The position numbers and the translations under genes are program-made. From Roseateles terrae (lineage in GTDB: Bacteria > Pseudomonadota > Gammaproteobacteria > Burkholderiales > Burkholderiaceae_C), in assembly GCF_014192155.1 (NCBI RefSeq), contig NZ_JACHXO010000002.1, forward strand, positions 558,001 through 622,000: DNA of 64,000 nt, in the 5' to 3' direction. The notes under the pieces are model-generated. The model was not told the origin of the DNA and ran no database searches. It was given only the letters and a program-made list of their open reading frames with translations. Positions within the stretch are counted from its first letter, which is position 1, and every line of letters starts with the position of its first letter. Shown here piece by piece: positions 9,228 to 17,765 of the stretch.

Positions 9228-10211
9228 TCAGTCTTTGAAGGGTGTCACCACCTGGCGCCAGCTGTGGCCATCAAACGTCGAGACCGTCCAGAGGTCCGCC
9301 ACGGCCAACAGCCCATCATGGGCATCCAGATGGCCGGATGCAAGGATGGGAATGCCCGCATGCTCCGGCGCCAGGAGTCTGGACCCGTCCCAGACCCGGA
9401 GCCGATCGTCCGAGGCCAGCCAGAGTTGGCCGTTGAACCAGCGCGTCTCGTTCCAGAGGACGCCGGAGTCGCCCTGATGCAGCCGTCGCCAGGTGCCGCG
9501 CTCACCAACCCAAAGGCTGCCGCCTTCCCCCGTGATGTAGACGTTCCCGTCACCGCCACAGGTCACGGTGGCCAATGCATCGCGGGTCGGAAACGCCATC
9601 TGGCGCCATTCGCCGGCGTGTAGTCGCCAGACGTCCCCATGGCCGCCCACGGCGTACATCTCGGCCGCGGAGAACCCATCCAGATCTCGGAAGCCTGCGG
9701 CCTGCAGCTCTTCTTCCCGGCGGGACACAGGAATGCCCGGGAGGCGTTCCCATTGGCCCACCGTCACCCGTTGATAAAGCCCTCGCGCCAATGTGACGGC
9801 AAAGGTCTGGTCCCCGATGCAACGCAGTCGCTGGACGCCGGGCCAGCCACCGGGGTGGATCTTTTCGAACGGCCCGTCGAAGCCGCCGCCGACGGGATAC
9901 ACATCGCCATCACGGTCCATTGACGCCACCAGGACGCCATCATGGAAGGATGCGCGCGACACGCCCAGCCGAGGGTGCGTCATGCCGGAGAGATCCCGGA
10001 AGCCGACGTTTTCGTCGGAAGAGTCGTTCAGGAAGATCGTTGCCACCCGTGTGGGAATCTGCCCATCCAGAAGACGGCTGGCCTGATCCTGCGGCATGGC
10101 ATGCCTGGACAGGGTCTGCAGCGTATGGCGGTTGCGGATGGCGACACCGACGATCTCCTGGCCCTGGAAGACGTCGGCCCAGGCGGCGGGGCTCAAATGC
10201 GATCGGGGCAT
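9228..10211 (-). CDS. Beta-propeller-like hypothetical protein
   Basis: A 327-residue protein of unknown function. The sequence is built from repeated short beta-rich units with patterns such as GGHGDVWRLHAGEWRQM, GEGGSLWVGERGTWRRL and SFDGHSWRQV, as in WD40/Kelch-like or YCF48-like propellers. There is no signal peptide, so it is probably cytoplasmic. I place the start at the ATG at 10211 (MPRSHLSPA); the open frame continues upstream, but that part overlaps the next gene and is Arg/His-rich shadow sequence. It lies about 60 bases downstream of the small membrane protein gene, possibly in one transcript. Confidence 0.6.
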   Translation of the reverse strand: MPRSHLSPAAWADVFQGQEIVGVAIRNRHTLQTLSRHAMPQDQASRLLDGQIPTRVATIFLNDSSDENVGFRDLSGMTHPRLGVSRASFHDGVLVASMDRDGDVYPVGGGFDGPFEKIHPGGWPGVQRLRCIGDQTFAVTLARGLYQRVTVGQWERLPGIPVSRREEELQAAGFRDLDGFSAAEMYAVGGHGDVWRLHAGEWRQMAFPTRDALATVTCGGDGNVYITGEGGSLWVGERGTWRRLHQGDSGVLWNETRWFNGQLWLASDDRLRVWDGSRLLAPEHAGIPILASGHLDAHDGLLAVADLWTVSTFDGHSWRQVVTPFKD

Positions 10212-10273
10212 GGCCTGGACGGTCCTGATGCGGAGGGGCCTGCGTCGCGTCCTAGCGCAGATCCAGATCGGTT

Positions 10274-10639
10274 TCAGAACAAACCGTTGCCCGCGAGGAT
10301 GGAGACGGTGCCCATGCCAATGGCCATGAACCCGTAGAAAAACGCCATCTTCGGTGTGGACGGGCAGGACATCCGCGTGCAGAACCACAGGAGGCCGCGC
10401 AGGAAGAAGGTCTTGTGGCTGAAGAAGTACGCCGCAATGAACATGCAGCCCCACGTGATCAGGTAGGTGCCGACCACCACATCCTTGGTCGCTGCCGGTG
10501 CCCGCAGGGTCGCGACCGTGACAAAGGCCAGCACGCAGATGAGGGCAAAGCCGAGGACGCCGCCGCGCTCTTCCCGCGCCGGCGTGGCGGGCGCAGTGCC
10601 AGGGGCGGTGATGGGGGTCTTCGAGTGATCACTCGTCAT
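10274..10639 (-). CDS. Small membrane protein, unknown function
   Basis: A 121-residue protein with an Ala/Pro-rich N-terminal tail of about 25 residues. Three likely transmembrane segments follow (around residues 28-45, 55-72 and 95-115), the last ending AIGMGTVSILAGNGLF. I recognise no family. It is the first gene of a possible two-gene unit with the propeller-like gene downstream and follows a tRNA gene on the same strand. Confidence 0.55.
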   Translation of the reverse strand: MTSDHSKTPITAPGTAPATPAREERGGVLGFALICVLAFVTVATLRAPAATKDVVVGTYLITWGCMFIAAYFFSHKTFFLRGLLWFCTRMSCPSTPKMAFFYGFMAIGMGTVSILAGNGLF

Positions 10640-10676
10640 GGCGCGGGGGAAGCGGTAGCAGGCGTGGGAGCAGGCG

Positions 10677-10751
10677 TGGTGGCCCCACCAGGAATCGAAC
10701 CTGGATCTGCCCCTTAGGAGGGGGCTGTGCTATCCATTGAACCATAGGGCC
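10677..10751 (-). tRNA. tRNA-Arg (anticodon CCT)
   Basis: A cloverleaf can be drawn on the minus strand. The acceptor stem is GGCCCTA paired with TGGGGCC, and CCA is encoded. The anticodon stem CCCC/GGGG encloses loop CTCCTAA with anticodon CCT. The T arm is CCAGG-TTCGATT-CCTGG. Length is 75 bases including CCA. It reads AGG codons. Confidence 0.95.
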
Positions 10752-11045
10752 ACGCGGGCGGTATTGTGCCTCAAGGCTTGGGACGGCCACAGCCACTCAA
10801 AGCTGCTGCCTGCCATCTGCGAACGCCGGTGCGGTCGGAGGTGCTTGAACATGAGTCAGGAACCCTGGAACCCAGCGGGCGCCATCTCCTCACGAAAGCT
10901 CGTAAATAAGGGGTAAACCGCCCCCTCTCTCCGGGCCGGGATTTTGCCCCGGGCCTATACTGGCACAAGGCTGAAGTGTGTCCGGCATGCCTGCATGGCG
11001 CCACTCGGATCGGCCACTGCTGTACCAAAAAGGATTTTTCGCATC

Positions 11046-12497
11046 ATGGGCGCCAAACTGAAAGTTGCGGGCTGGGTCGCTTTGGGAGCGATGGCCGGCG
11101 TGTTGACCACGATGCAGCTGCAGGCCAATGCGCGCAGCACGGCTGTGCCACTGCCCCTGGAAGAGCTGCAGCAGCTGGCTGCGGTCTTCGGCATCGTCAA
11201 GTCCGACTACGTGGAACCGGTCGACGAAAAGAAGCTGATCAATGACGCCATCTCCGGCATGGTGGCCGGCCTGGATCCGCATTCGCAGTTCTTCGACAAG
11301 AAGAGCTTCAAAGAATTCCGCGAGAGCACCTCGGGTCGCTTCGTCGGCGTGGGCATCGAAATCGGCATGGAAGACGGTCTGGTCAAGATCGTCTCCCCGA
11401 TTGAAGGGTCCCCCGCCTTCCGCGCCGGCCTCAAGAGCGGTGACCTGATCAGCAAGATCGACGACACGGCAGTCAAGGGCCTGACCCTGGACCAGGCCGT
11501 CAAGCGCATGCGCGGCGAGCCCAATACGAAGGTCTCGCTGACCATCTACCGCAAGTCGGAGAGCCGCACCTTCCCGCTGACGATCACCCGCGAAGAAATC
11601 CGCGTGCAGTCGGTGCGGGCCAAGCTGGTTGAGCCGGGGTATGCCTGGGTTCGGGTGAGCCAGTTCCAGGACCGCACGGTGGAAGACTTCACCCAGAAGG
11701 TGACCGACCTCTACAAGCAGGACCCGAAGATCAAGGGCGTGGTGCTGGACCTGCGCAACGACCCGGGCGGCCTGCTGGAAGGCGCGGTGGCCATTTCTGC
11801 GGCCTTCCTGCCGAAGGACGTGGAAGTGGTGTCCACCAACGGCCAGATCGCGGAATCGAAGGCCAGCTACAAGGCCAATCCCGAGTTCTATGCCCGTCGT
11901 GGTTCCGGTGATCCGCTGCGCAAGCTGCCGGACGCGCTGAAGAATGTGCCGCTGGTCGTGCTGGTGAACGAGGGCTCGGCTTCGGCGAGCGAGATCGTCG
12001 CCGGGGCACTGCAGGACCACAAGCGTGCCACGGTGATGGGTGCGCAGACCTTCGGCAAGGGCTCGGTGCAGACGGTGCGCCAGCTGGGTCCGGACACGGC
12101 GGTGAAGCTGACGACGGCGCGCTACTACACGCCGAGCGGCCGCTCGATCCAGGCGATGGGCATCGTGCCAGACGTGGCGCTGGACGAGACGGCGGAAGGC
12201 AATGTCTTCGCCGAGCTGCGCATGCGCGAAGCCGACCTGGAAAAGCATCTGGCCGGATCGAACGAGAAGGCGGACGACGCCCGGGTGAAGGAACTGGAGA
12301 AGCTGCGTGAGGAGCGTCGCCAGAAGCTGGAAGCCGAATATGCCAAGCGCGGCGAACCGCTGAAGCCGCTGCCGGAGTTCGGCAGCAATGAGGACTTCCC
12401 GCTGCAGCAGGCGCTGAACCAGCTCAAGGGCAAGCCGGTGGTGGTGTCCAAGTCCGCGGTGGAGCGCAAGGCGGAGGCCAAGACCTCCAAGGACTGA
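11046..12497 (+). CDS. ctpA: Carboxy-terminal processing protease, S41 family
   Basis: A 483-residue S41 serine protease. An N-terminal hydrophobic segment (residues 7-28) exports or anchors it, a PDZ domain spans about residues 98-180, and the catalytic domain holds the Ser/Lys dyad: Ser313 in EGSASASEI and Lys338 in TFGKGS. Such proteases trim or degrade periplasmic proteins from the C-terminus. The ATG at 11046 is preferred over a longer frame beginning at 10944 because the added residues are unlike the family. An AAGGA lies about a dozen bases upstream. The last 70 residues are charged and Lys-rich. In related genomes ctpA stands next to moeB; here a toxin-antitoxin pair intervenes. Confidence 0.9.
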   Translation: MGAKLKVAGWVALGAMAGVLTTMQLQANARSTAVPLPLEELQQLAAVFGIVKSDYVEPVDEKKLINDAISGMVAGLDPHSQFFDKKSFKEFRESTSGRFVGVGIEIGMEDGLVKIVSPIEGSPAFRAGLKSGDLISKIDDTAVKGLTLDQAVKRMRGEPNTKVSLTIYRKSESRTFPLTITREEIRVQSVRAKLVEPGYAWVRVSQFQDRTVEDFTQKVTDLYKQDPKIKGVVLDLRNDPGGLLEGAVAISAAFLPKDVEVVSTNGQIAESKASYKANPEFYARRGSGDPLRKLPDALKNVPLVVLVNEGSASASEIVAGALQDHKRATVMGAQTFGKGSVQTVRQLGPDTAVKLTTARYYTPSGRSIQAMGIVPDVALDETAEGNVFAELRMREADLEKHLAGSNEKADDARVKELEKLREERRQKLEAEYAKRGEPLKPLPEFGSNEDFPLQQALNQLKGKPVVVSKSAVERKAEAKTSKD

Positions 12498-12544
12498 TCG
12501 TCCGCGGAAGGATTGGTGTCAGCGCGTCGCGCTGGCTGGTAGAC

Positions 12545-12625
12545 AAGGGCCCTTCGGGGCCCTTCTTCTTTGTCTGCCCTTCGGGGCCCTTCTTCTTTGT
12601 CTGCCCTTCGGGGGCCTTTTTTGCG
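12545..12625. terminator. Tandemly repeated terminator hairpins (27-bp repeat)
   Basis: An 8-bp perfect stem, AAGGGCCC, with a TTCG loop and GGGCCCTT is followed by a T-rich run. The 27-bp unit containing the loop and right arm is repeated directly at 12550-12576 and 12577-12603, with a third partial copy from 12604 ending in six Ts. It lies between the ends of convergent ctpA and the antitoxin gene and may terminate both. Confidence 0.75.
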
Positions 12626-12641
12626 GCCCTCTGGGGCTCTT

Positions 12642-13157
12642 CTATTTCGCCAGCACTTCCGCCTCCGCGCGCACCGGCGCCGACCGTCTCTGCACACGGC
12701 CAAGCGCGTCGGCTTCATGTCGCCCCCCGGAGGGTGTATGCAGCCGCATACCAGCGAGTGCAGCCAGGTGATCCATGACGCCAGGCACCTGCAGCGCACA
12801 CTGCACCAGCAGCGCGGCCGGATCGCTCATTTCCGATTGACCCGACTCCCATTTCGCAAATGCTGCTTCGCCGGCCCCAAAGAGCCGGGATGCGTCTCGC
12901 TGACTTAGGTTGTAGGCTTCTCTCAAGCGCTTGAGCAATCCTCGTGACACCGCTGCTGGCGTGCTGGCCAAGGCAGATTCAATCCGCTCGTGGTTGTGCT
13001 CGTACAGCGTCAACGGCACAACGGTTTCTCCACAGTTGCCGCAGACCATCTGCTGACAATCAGGCACTTCGACCATGCGACGCCCCGCTCTGACTGCATG
13101 GGTATAGGTCACCTGGGTCAGCGCTTCGGCTTCACAGAAGGGGCAGTTGAGCGACAT
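12642..13157 (-). CDS. MqsA-like antitoxin (YgiT-type zinc finger + HTH)
   Basis: A 171-residue protein with the two-domain layout of MqsA. An N-terminal zinc-binding part has Cys5/Cys8 and Cys39/Cys42 (CPFC ... CGNC). A C-terminal XRE-type helix-turn-helix (about residues 70-125) contains LSQRDASRLFGAGEAAFAKWESG. MqsA neutralises the MqsR ribonuclease toxin and represses its own promoter. About 45 extra residues follow the HTH. The gene lies 11 bases downstream of the toxin-like gene, in the toxin-first order typical of mqsRA. A palindrome of MqsA type upstream supports autoregulation. Confidence 0.85.
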   Translation of the reverse strand: MSLNCPFCEAEALTQVTYTHAVRAGRRMVEVPDCQQMVCGNCGETVVPLTLYEHNHERIESALASTPAAVSRGLLKRLREAYNLSQRDASRLFGAGEAAFAKWESGQSEMSDPAALLVQCALQVPGVMDHLAALAGMRLHTPSGGRHEADALGRVQRRSAPVRAEAEVLAK

Positions 13158-13168
13158 GGCGAACTCCG

Positions 13169-13600
13169 TTAATAGATGCTTCGATGGAGAGACAACACAA
13201 GAAGAGTGAGCGCGTTTTCACGGACCGTGAACTTGAAGTAGATCCACGGTTCATGCGCGGGATGCTCGACGCCTCGGAACCGGTTGAAGCCCATCAAGTA
13301 GGCATCCGCCTTCATCGGACGCTGATTTGACTTGCCACCGGGAAGACACCACTCTGAATCGTTGTAGCGTGCTTGATGTAAACACCCGATAAAGCGGAGG
13401 ATGTCCGACCTCGACCACGCCAGTTCCTCCTCCGCCGACGCTTGAGCGGAGCGAGACAGTTGCACGGTCAGACCGCCGACTACGACCGCCCGTTGCACGG
13501 CAGACAAATTCCAGCAGCGACGTCCGATCTTGCGGTCGGCGTCCGAGCACGACTGGATCGGCCTCGTCGGGGGAGATGGCTTCCAAAGTTCAAAGCTCAC
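13169..13600 (-). CDS. Putative MqsR-like toxin
   Basis: A 143-residue divergent relative of the RelE-fold MqsR mRNA interferase. By eye, the segment RRCWNLSAVQRAVVVGG followed by RSDILRFIGCLHQARYNDSE aligns with the central part of MqsR, and WIYFKFTVRENALTLLVLS matches its last strands (VYLKITVIHDVLIVSF in E. coli). It is about 45 residues longer than E. coli MqsR, mostly at the N-terminus and in an insert. I set a GTG start at 13600; AAGG sits about ten bases upstream, inside the palindrome, so repressor binding could also cover the start region. The pairing with an MqsA-like gene is the strongest evidence; sequence similarity alone is modest. Confidence 0.65.
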   Translation of the reverse strand: MSFELWKPSPPTRPIQSCSDADRKIGRRCWNLSAVQRAVVVGGLTVQLSRSAQASAEEELAWSRSDILRFIGCLHQARYNDSEWCLPGGKSNQRPMKADAYLMGFNRFRGVEHPAHEPWIYFKFTVRENALTLLVLSLHRSIY

Positions 13601-13606
13601 GGATGA

Positions 13607-13619
13607 TACCTTAAAGGTA
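13607..13619. promoter_or_regulatory. Palindromic operator of MqsA type
   Basis: TACCTTAAAGGTA is a perfect palindrome around a central A, seven bases upstream of the GTG start of the toxin-like gene. It contains ACCT-N3-AGGT, close to the known MqsA site AACCT-N3-AGGTT. It probably autoregulates the module. Confidence 0.65.
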
Positions 13620-13811
13620 GCGAACGAAGGGCTGTTCAGAAGCCCAAATGTTCGACTCCCGCGCTCGTGGCCGCGATTGCCGATGCATGCCAACCTCCGC
13701 CGCCTGCCCACTGGAACCCGGCAGGACCCAGACTTGTCCGAGTGAACCTCCCGCCGCCCCGTCCCCGCGCCGTCTTCTCCCCGCCTCCACCACGAGCGCT
13801 ATGCTTGCCCC

Positions 13812-14576
13812 ATGAATGACGAGCAACTGCTGCGCTACTCGCGTCACATCCTGCTGGACGACATCGGTGTTGAAGGTCAGCAGCGCTGGATGGACGCCCA
13901 TGCGCTCGTGATCGGCGCCGGTGGCCTGGGCTCTCCGGCCGCGCTGTACCTGGGCACGGCTGGTGTCGGCCGCATCACCCTGGTCGACCATGACCATGTC
14001 GATCTGACCAACCTGCAACGCCAGATCGCCCACACCCAGGCCCGCCTGGACCAGCCCAAGGCTGCGTCCGCGGCCGCCGGCATCCATGCCATCAACCCGG
14101 AGCCGCGGGTCCATTCGCTGGTCGCCCGCGCAGACGACGCACTGCTGGACGAATGGGTGCCCCAGGCCGATGTGGTGCTTGACTGCACCGACAACTTCCA
14201 GACCCGGCATCGCATCAACGCGGCCTGCGTGCGCCACGGCAAACCGCTGGTCTCCGGCGCTGCCCTCGGCTTTGACGCCCAGCTCAGCGTCTACGACAGC
14301 CGCGGCGGCCGGTTCCCGTGCTACGCCTGCCTCTTCCCCCCGGACCAGCCGCCGGAAGAGCAGCGCTGTGCCGTCATGGGCGTGCTGGCGCCGCTGGTGG
14401 GCATCATCGGCAGCATGCAGGCCGCCGAGGCCTTGAAGCTGCTCAGCGGCATGGGCAGCGCCCTGCCCGGCCGCCTGCTCATGCTCGATGGCCGCCGCAT
14501 GGAATGGACCGACTTGCAGGTGCTGCGCGACCCGGAATGCCCCTGCTGCGGCAGTGCCGCGTCCGCCGCGCAATAA
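13812..14576 (+). CDS. moeB: Molybdopterin-synthase adenylyltransferase (ThiF/MoeB family)
   Basis: A 254-residue E1-like enzyme that adenylates the C-terminal glycine of a small sulfur-carrier protein (MoaD, or ThiS-like). The nucleotide-binding loop GAGGLGSPA lies near residues 36-44, followed by the typical LVDHDHVDLTNLQRQ. Two Cys pairs, CYAC and CPCC, form the structural zinc site. It is monocistronic, about 210 bases from the start of the divergent toxin-antitoxin module. The usual Burkholderiales partner ctpA lies upstream across that module. MoeB and ThiF cannot be told apart on sequence alone; context favours MoeB. Confidence 0.88.
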   Translation: MNDEQLLRYSRHILLDDIGVEGQQRWMDAHALVIGAGGLGSPAALYLGTAGVGRITLVDHDHVDLTNLQRQIAHTQARLDQPKAASAAAGIHAINPEPRVHSLVARADDALLDEWVPQADVVLDCTDNFQTRHRINAACVRHGKPLVSGAALGFDAQLSVYDSRGGRFPCYACLFPPDQPPEEQRCAVMGVLAPLVGIIGSMQAAEALKLLSGMGSALPGRLLMLDGRRMEWTDLQVLRDPECPCCGSAASAAQ

Positions 14577-14658
14577 ATCGCCGCGCCTCCGTCCGGAAGC
14601 GCATCACGACGAACAGAAATTAAGTGAAGACGCCCGTAAGCTCGCGGGCCACCGCATC

Positions 14659-15546
14659 ATGATCAGATCCGACAAGCTCACCGCCCGCAACTTCCCCACC
14701 GCTCAGGAGGAAGTCAGCCAGCCGACCGCGTTCGACACGAACCCGCCGGACGCCTACCGTCTGGCGTTTGCCGACACCGACTTCCTGGTCCGGCCGGAGC
14801 TGCGTCCGGTGCGCATGCAGCTGGAATTGCTCAAACCGGAGCTGATCCAGCAGGAACTGAACATCCAGTCCACCGTAGTGATCTTCGGCAGCGCCCGCAT
14901 TCCGGACCGCGCTTCCGCCGAAGAGGCGCTCGAAGCCGCCCGCGCCAGCGGCGACACCGTGGCGCTGCAGCGGGCCGAGCGGCGACTGCTGATGAGCGGT
15001 TTCTACGAAGAAGCCCGCCGCTTCGCCGCCCTCATCACCGCGGAGACCCTGGAACACAGCCATCCGCTGTACGTCGTCACCGGTGGCGGACCCGGCATCA
15101 TGGAGGCGGGCAACCGTGGCGCGCACGAGGTGGGCGGCCGCAGCATCGGCCTGAACATCGTGCTGCCCCATGAGCAGCGCCCCAACGAATACATCACCCC
15201 GGAACTGTGCTTCCGCTTCCACTACTTTGCGCTGCGGAAGATGCACTTCCTGATGCGCTCGGTGGCCCTGGCGGCCTTCCCCGGCGGCTTCGGCACGCTG
15301 GACGAGCTCTTCGAGACCCTCACCCTCATCCAGACCGGCAAGTGCCGCCGTCGCCCCATCCTGCTGTTTGGCAAGGACTTCTGGTCGCGACTGATCGATT
15401 TCGACCTGCTGCTGGACACCGGCATGATCAGCCCCGGGGATGAACAACTTTTCCATTACGTCGAAACCGCCGAAGAGGCATGGGCCTTGCTGAAGAAGGA
15501 ATACGACATCGGCCTGCCCGCCTCCGCCGCCCCTCAACAGGAGTGA
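14659..15546 (+). CDS. LOG-family protein (TIGR00730-like)
   Basis: A 295-residue member of the LOG/lysine-decarboxylase-like family, whose characterised members are cytokinin-activating or nucleotide 5'-monophosphate phosphoribohydrolases. The hallmark motifs are GGGPGIMEAGNRGA and PGGFGTLDELFE. The protein is longer than plant LOG because of an N-terminal extension (residues 1-70), which is usual in the bacterial long form. The ATG at 14659 gives a sensible length; upstream frame sequence is shadow of moeB. The arginase gene starts six bases after its stop, suggesting an operon. Confidence 0.85.
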   Translation: MIRSDKLTARNFPTAQEEVSQPTAFDTNPPDAYRLAFADTDFLVRPELRPVRMQLELLKPELIQQELNIQSTVVIFGSARIPDRASAEEALEAARASGDTVALQRAERRLLMSGFYEEARRFAALITAETLEHSHPLYVVTGGGPGIMEAGNRGAHEVGGRSIGLNIVLPHEQRPNEYITPELCFRFHYFALRKMHFLMRSVALAAFPGGFGTLDELFETLTLIQTGKCRRRPILLFGKDFWSRLIDFDLLLDTGMISPGDEQLFHYVETAEEAWALLKKEYDIGLPASAAPQQE

Positions 15547-15551
15547 ACCCC

Positions 15552-16472
15552 ATGAGCAGCACCCAGCAAGTCAGCCTGATCGGCGCCCCCACCGATGTGG
15601 GCGCCGGCGCCCGAGGCGCCAGCATGGGCCCCGAAGCCCTGCGCGTGGCCGGCCTGGCGCAGGCCCTGCGCAGCCACGGCGCCGAGGTGCTGGACCGCGG
15701 CAACCTGCAGGGTCCGTCCAACCCCTGGCTCGATCCAGTGGACGGCTATCGCCATCTCGAAGAAGTGACCGCCTGGAACCAGGCGGTGCATGACGCGGTG
15801 TATGGCGAGCTGAGCAGCGGCCGCATGCCCATCCTGCTGGGCGGCGATCACTGCCTCGGACTGGGCTCCATCTCTGCCGTCGCGCGCCATTGCCGGGACA
15901 CGGGCAAGAAGCTGCGCGTGCTGTGGCTGGATGCCCATGCGGATTTCAACACCAGCCTGCTGACGCCCAGCGGCAACATTCATGGCATGCCGGTGGCCTG
16001 CCTGTGCGGCTATGGTCCCAAGGAGCTGGTGGAGATCGGCGGACATGTGCCGGCCATTGACCCGAAGTGGGTGCGCCAGATCGGCATCCGCAGCGTGGAT
16101 GCGGGCGAGAAGCGCTTTGTGCACGAAGTGGGTCTGGAAGTCTTCGACATGCGCTACATCGACGAAATGGGCATGCGCCACACGATGGAACTGGCGCTGG
16201 CCACGATGGACGCCAACACCCATCTGCATGTGAGCTTCGATGTGGACTTCCTGGACCCGGACGTCGCTCCGGGTGTGGGCACGACCATCCCCGGCGGTCC
16301 CACCTATCGCGAAGCGCAGCTGTGCATGGAGATGATCGCCGACACCGGCCGGCTGGCCTCGCTGGACGTGATGGAGCTGAATCCCGCACTGGACGTGCGC
16401 AACAAGACGGCCTTGGTGGCGGTGGACCTGATCGAGTCGCTGTTTGGCAAGTCGACGCTGATGCGGAAGTGA
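15552..16472 (+). CDS. rocF: Arginase
   Basis: A 306-residue ureohydrolase that hydrolyses arginine to ornithine and urea. The binuclear manganese site is fully present: GGDHCLGLGS, DAHADFNT and SFDVDFLDPDVAPG. The opening (VSLIGAPTDVGAGARGASMGP) and the overall length fit arginase better than agmatinase or formimidoylglutamase. It is closely linked to the LOG gene (five bases between stop and start), probably co-transcribed. A weak hairpin (16474-16486) without a T run follows its stop. Confidence 0.9.
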   Translation: MSSTQQVSLIGAPTDVGAGARGASMGPEALRVAGLAQALRSHGAEVLDRGNLQGPSNPWLDPVDGYRHLEEVTAWNQAVHDAVYGELSSGRMPILLGGDHCLGLGSISAVARHCRDTGKKLRVLWLDAHADFNTSLLTPSGNIHGMPVACLCGYGPKELVEIGGHVPAIDPKWVRQIGIRSVDAGEKRFVHEVGLEVFDMRYIDEMGMRHTMELALATMDANTHLHVSFDVDFLDPDVAPGVGTTIPGGPTYREAQLCMEMIADTGRLASLDVMELNPALDVRNKTALVAVDLIESLFGKSTLMRK

Positions 16473-16565
16473 GCGCCCAACGGGCGTGGGAGTGAACTGG
16501 GAATGAGGTCACGCGGCGGCGCTGGCGCGCAGAACGCCGCCGCCCGGGACGCAGCGAAACGCCTA

Positions 16566-16688
16566 CGCGCCCAAGCACACCCGCGCCCAAGCACACCCGC
16601 GCGCAAGCAGACATGCGCGCAAGCGTCTCAGCCTGGCATCGCCTCAGCTTGGCTGCGCCTCAGCGACTCTCAGCGACTCTCAGCGACC
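16566..16688. repeat. Short tandem repeats between arginase and panE-like gene
   Basis: Two exact copies of the 16-mer CGCGCCCAAGCACACC (16566-16581, 16582-16597) are followed by two degraded copies. A second array, CAGCGACTCT repeated about 2.7 times (16661-16688), runs over the stop codon of the convergent panE-like gene. No gene is seen in this intergenic stretch. Confidence 0.85.
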
Positions 16689-17671
16689 GACACCGCCGGT
16701 GACTGCATCAACCTCACCAGGGCATGCATCACCCGGTTGGCCGGCGTGGGCACGCCCAGCGCCTCGCCTCGCCGCACCAGATAGCCATTGAGGTGGTCGA
16801 TCTCGGTCGGTTTGCCGCGCCTCAGATCCTGCGCTGTAGACGACAGCTGGCCCGGCATCGTCTGCGCGATCTTGCGCACCGCCTCATGCACATTGCCGGC
16901 CACTTCCACTCCGCTGGCGCGCGCCACCGCCAACCCCTCGTTGACCAGATCCTCCAGCACCGCCCAGACGCCTTCGCCCTGCACCAGTTGCCCGTAGGAC
17001 TGCTGCGTCACCGCGGACATCGCGTTGTAGGCGCAATTGATCAGCAGCTTGGCCCACAGCGCACCGCGGGCGTTGTCGGATACGTCGGTGGGCACACCCG
17101 CCTGGATAAAGGCCTGCGCGGCGCGCTCGGCCCCGTCGGCGGGCTCGATCACCAGCTCGCCCCGGCCATAGTGCTTCACATGCCCCGGCCCGACCATGCC
17201 GGTGGCCACGTAGACCACCGCTGCCGACACCGGCTGCGACAGCACCTCCCGCAGCCGCTCCGCGTTGTCCACACCGTTCTGCATCGACAGCAGGAGCGTC
17301 TGCGGTGCAAGAAAGGGCTGCAGCGCCTGCGCGGCTGTCAGTGTGTCGGTGGACTTCACGCAGAACAGCACCAGATCCGCACCGTGTGCGGCGGACGGCT
17401 CGGTGTCGGCCCTCAGCGGCACCTGCACATCGAAGGTCGCCGTTTCCATGCGCAGCCCCTGGCTTCGAATGGCCTCCACATGCTGCGGCCGTCCGATCAG
17501 GGTCACCTCATGCCCGGCGCGCGCCAGCACGCCACCAAAATAACAGCCGACCGCACCTGCGCCCATCACTGCGATGCGCAGCGGCGAGGTGGCCACGCCG
17601 GAGCCGCTGCCAGCGACGCCCGGTGCGGCGGCGACCTTGTGGGATTCAGGGGCCATCGAGGAAGCGCTCAT
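16670..17671 (-). CDS. panE: 2-dehydropantoate 2-reductase-like protein
   Basis: A 333-residue ketopantoate reductase family protein. The Rossmann motif GAGAVGCYFGG sits after an Ala/Gly-rich N-terminal extension of about 30 residues, and the family segments FCVKSTDT, QNGVDN and the catalytic-region KLLINCAYNAMSA are present. The canonical reaction is NADPH reduction of ketopantoate to pantoate in CoA synthesis. Many paralogues act on other substrates, so the symbol is tentative. An internal start near MGAGAVG is possible. The stop codon lies within a 10-bp tandem repeat, so the last residues may vary. Confidence 0.8.
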   Translation of the reverse strand: MSASSMAPESHKVAAAPGVAGSGSGVATSPLRIAVMGAGAVGCYFGGVLARAGHEVTLIGRPQHVEAIRSQGLRMETATFDVQVPLRADTEPSAAHGADLVLFCVKSTDTLTAAQALQPFLAPQTLLLSMQNGVDNAERLREVLSQPVSAAVVYVATGMVGPGHVKHYGRGELVIEPADGAERAAQAFIQAGVPTDVSDNARGALWAKLLINCAYNAMSAVTQQSYGQLVQGEGVWAVLEDLVNEGLAVARASGVEVAGNVHEAVRKIAQTMPGQLSSTAQDLRRGKPTEIDHLNGYLVRRGEALGVPTPANRVMHALVRLMQSPAVSVAESR

Positions 17672-17765
17672 GAACGATCTCCAGAGTGGATGAGGGGTGC
17701 ATCGACAGGGTCCAGCGCCGGGCGCACCCTGAGTCTGCCCGTGGCGTCCTGCGATCGTAGGACCT

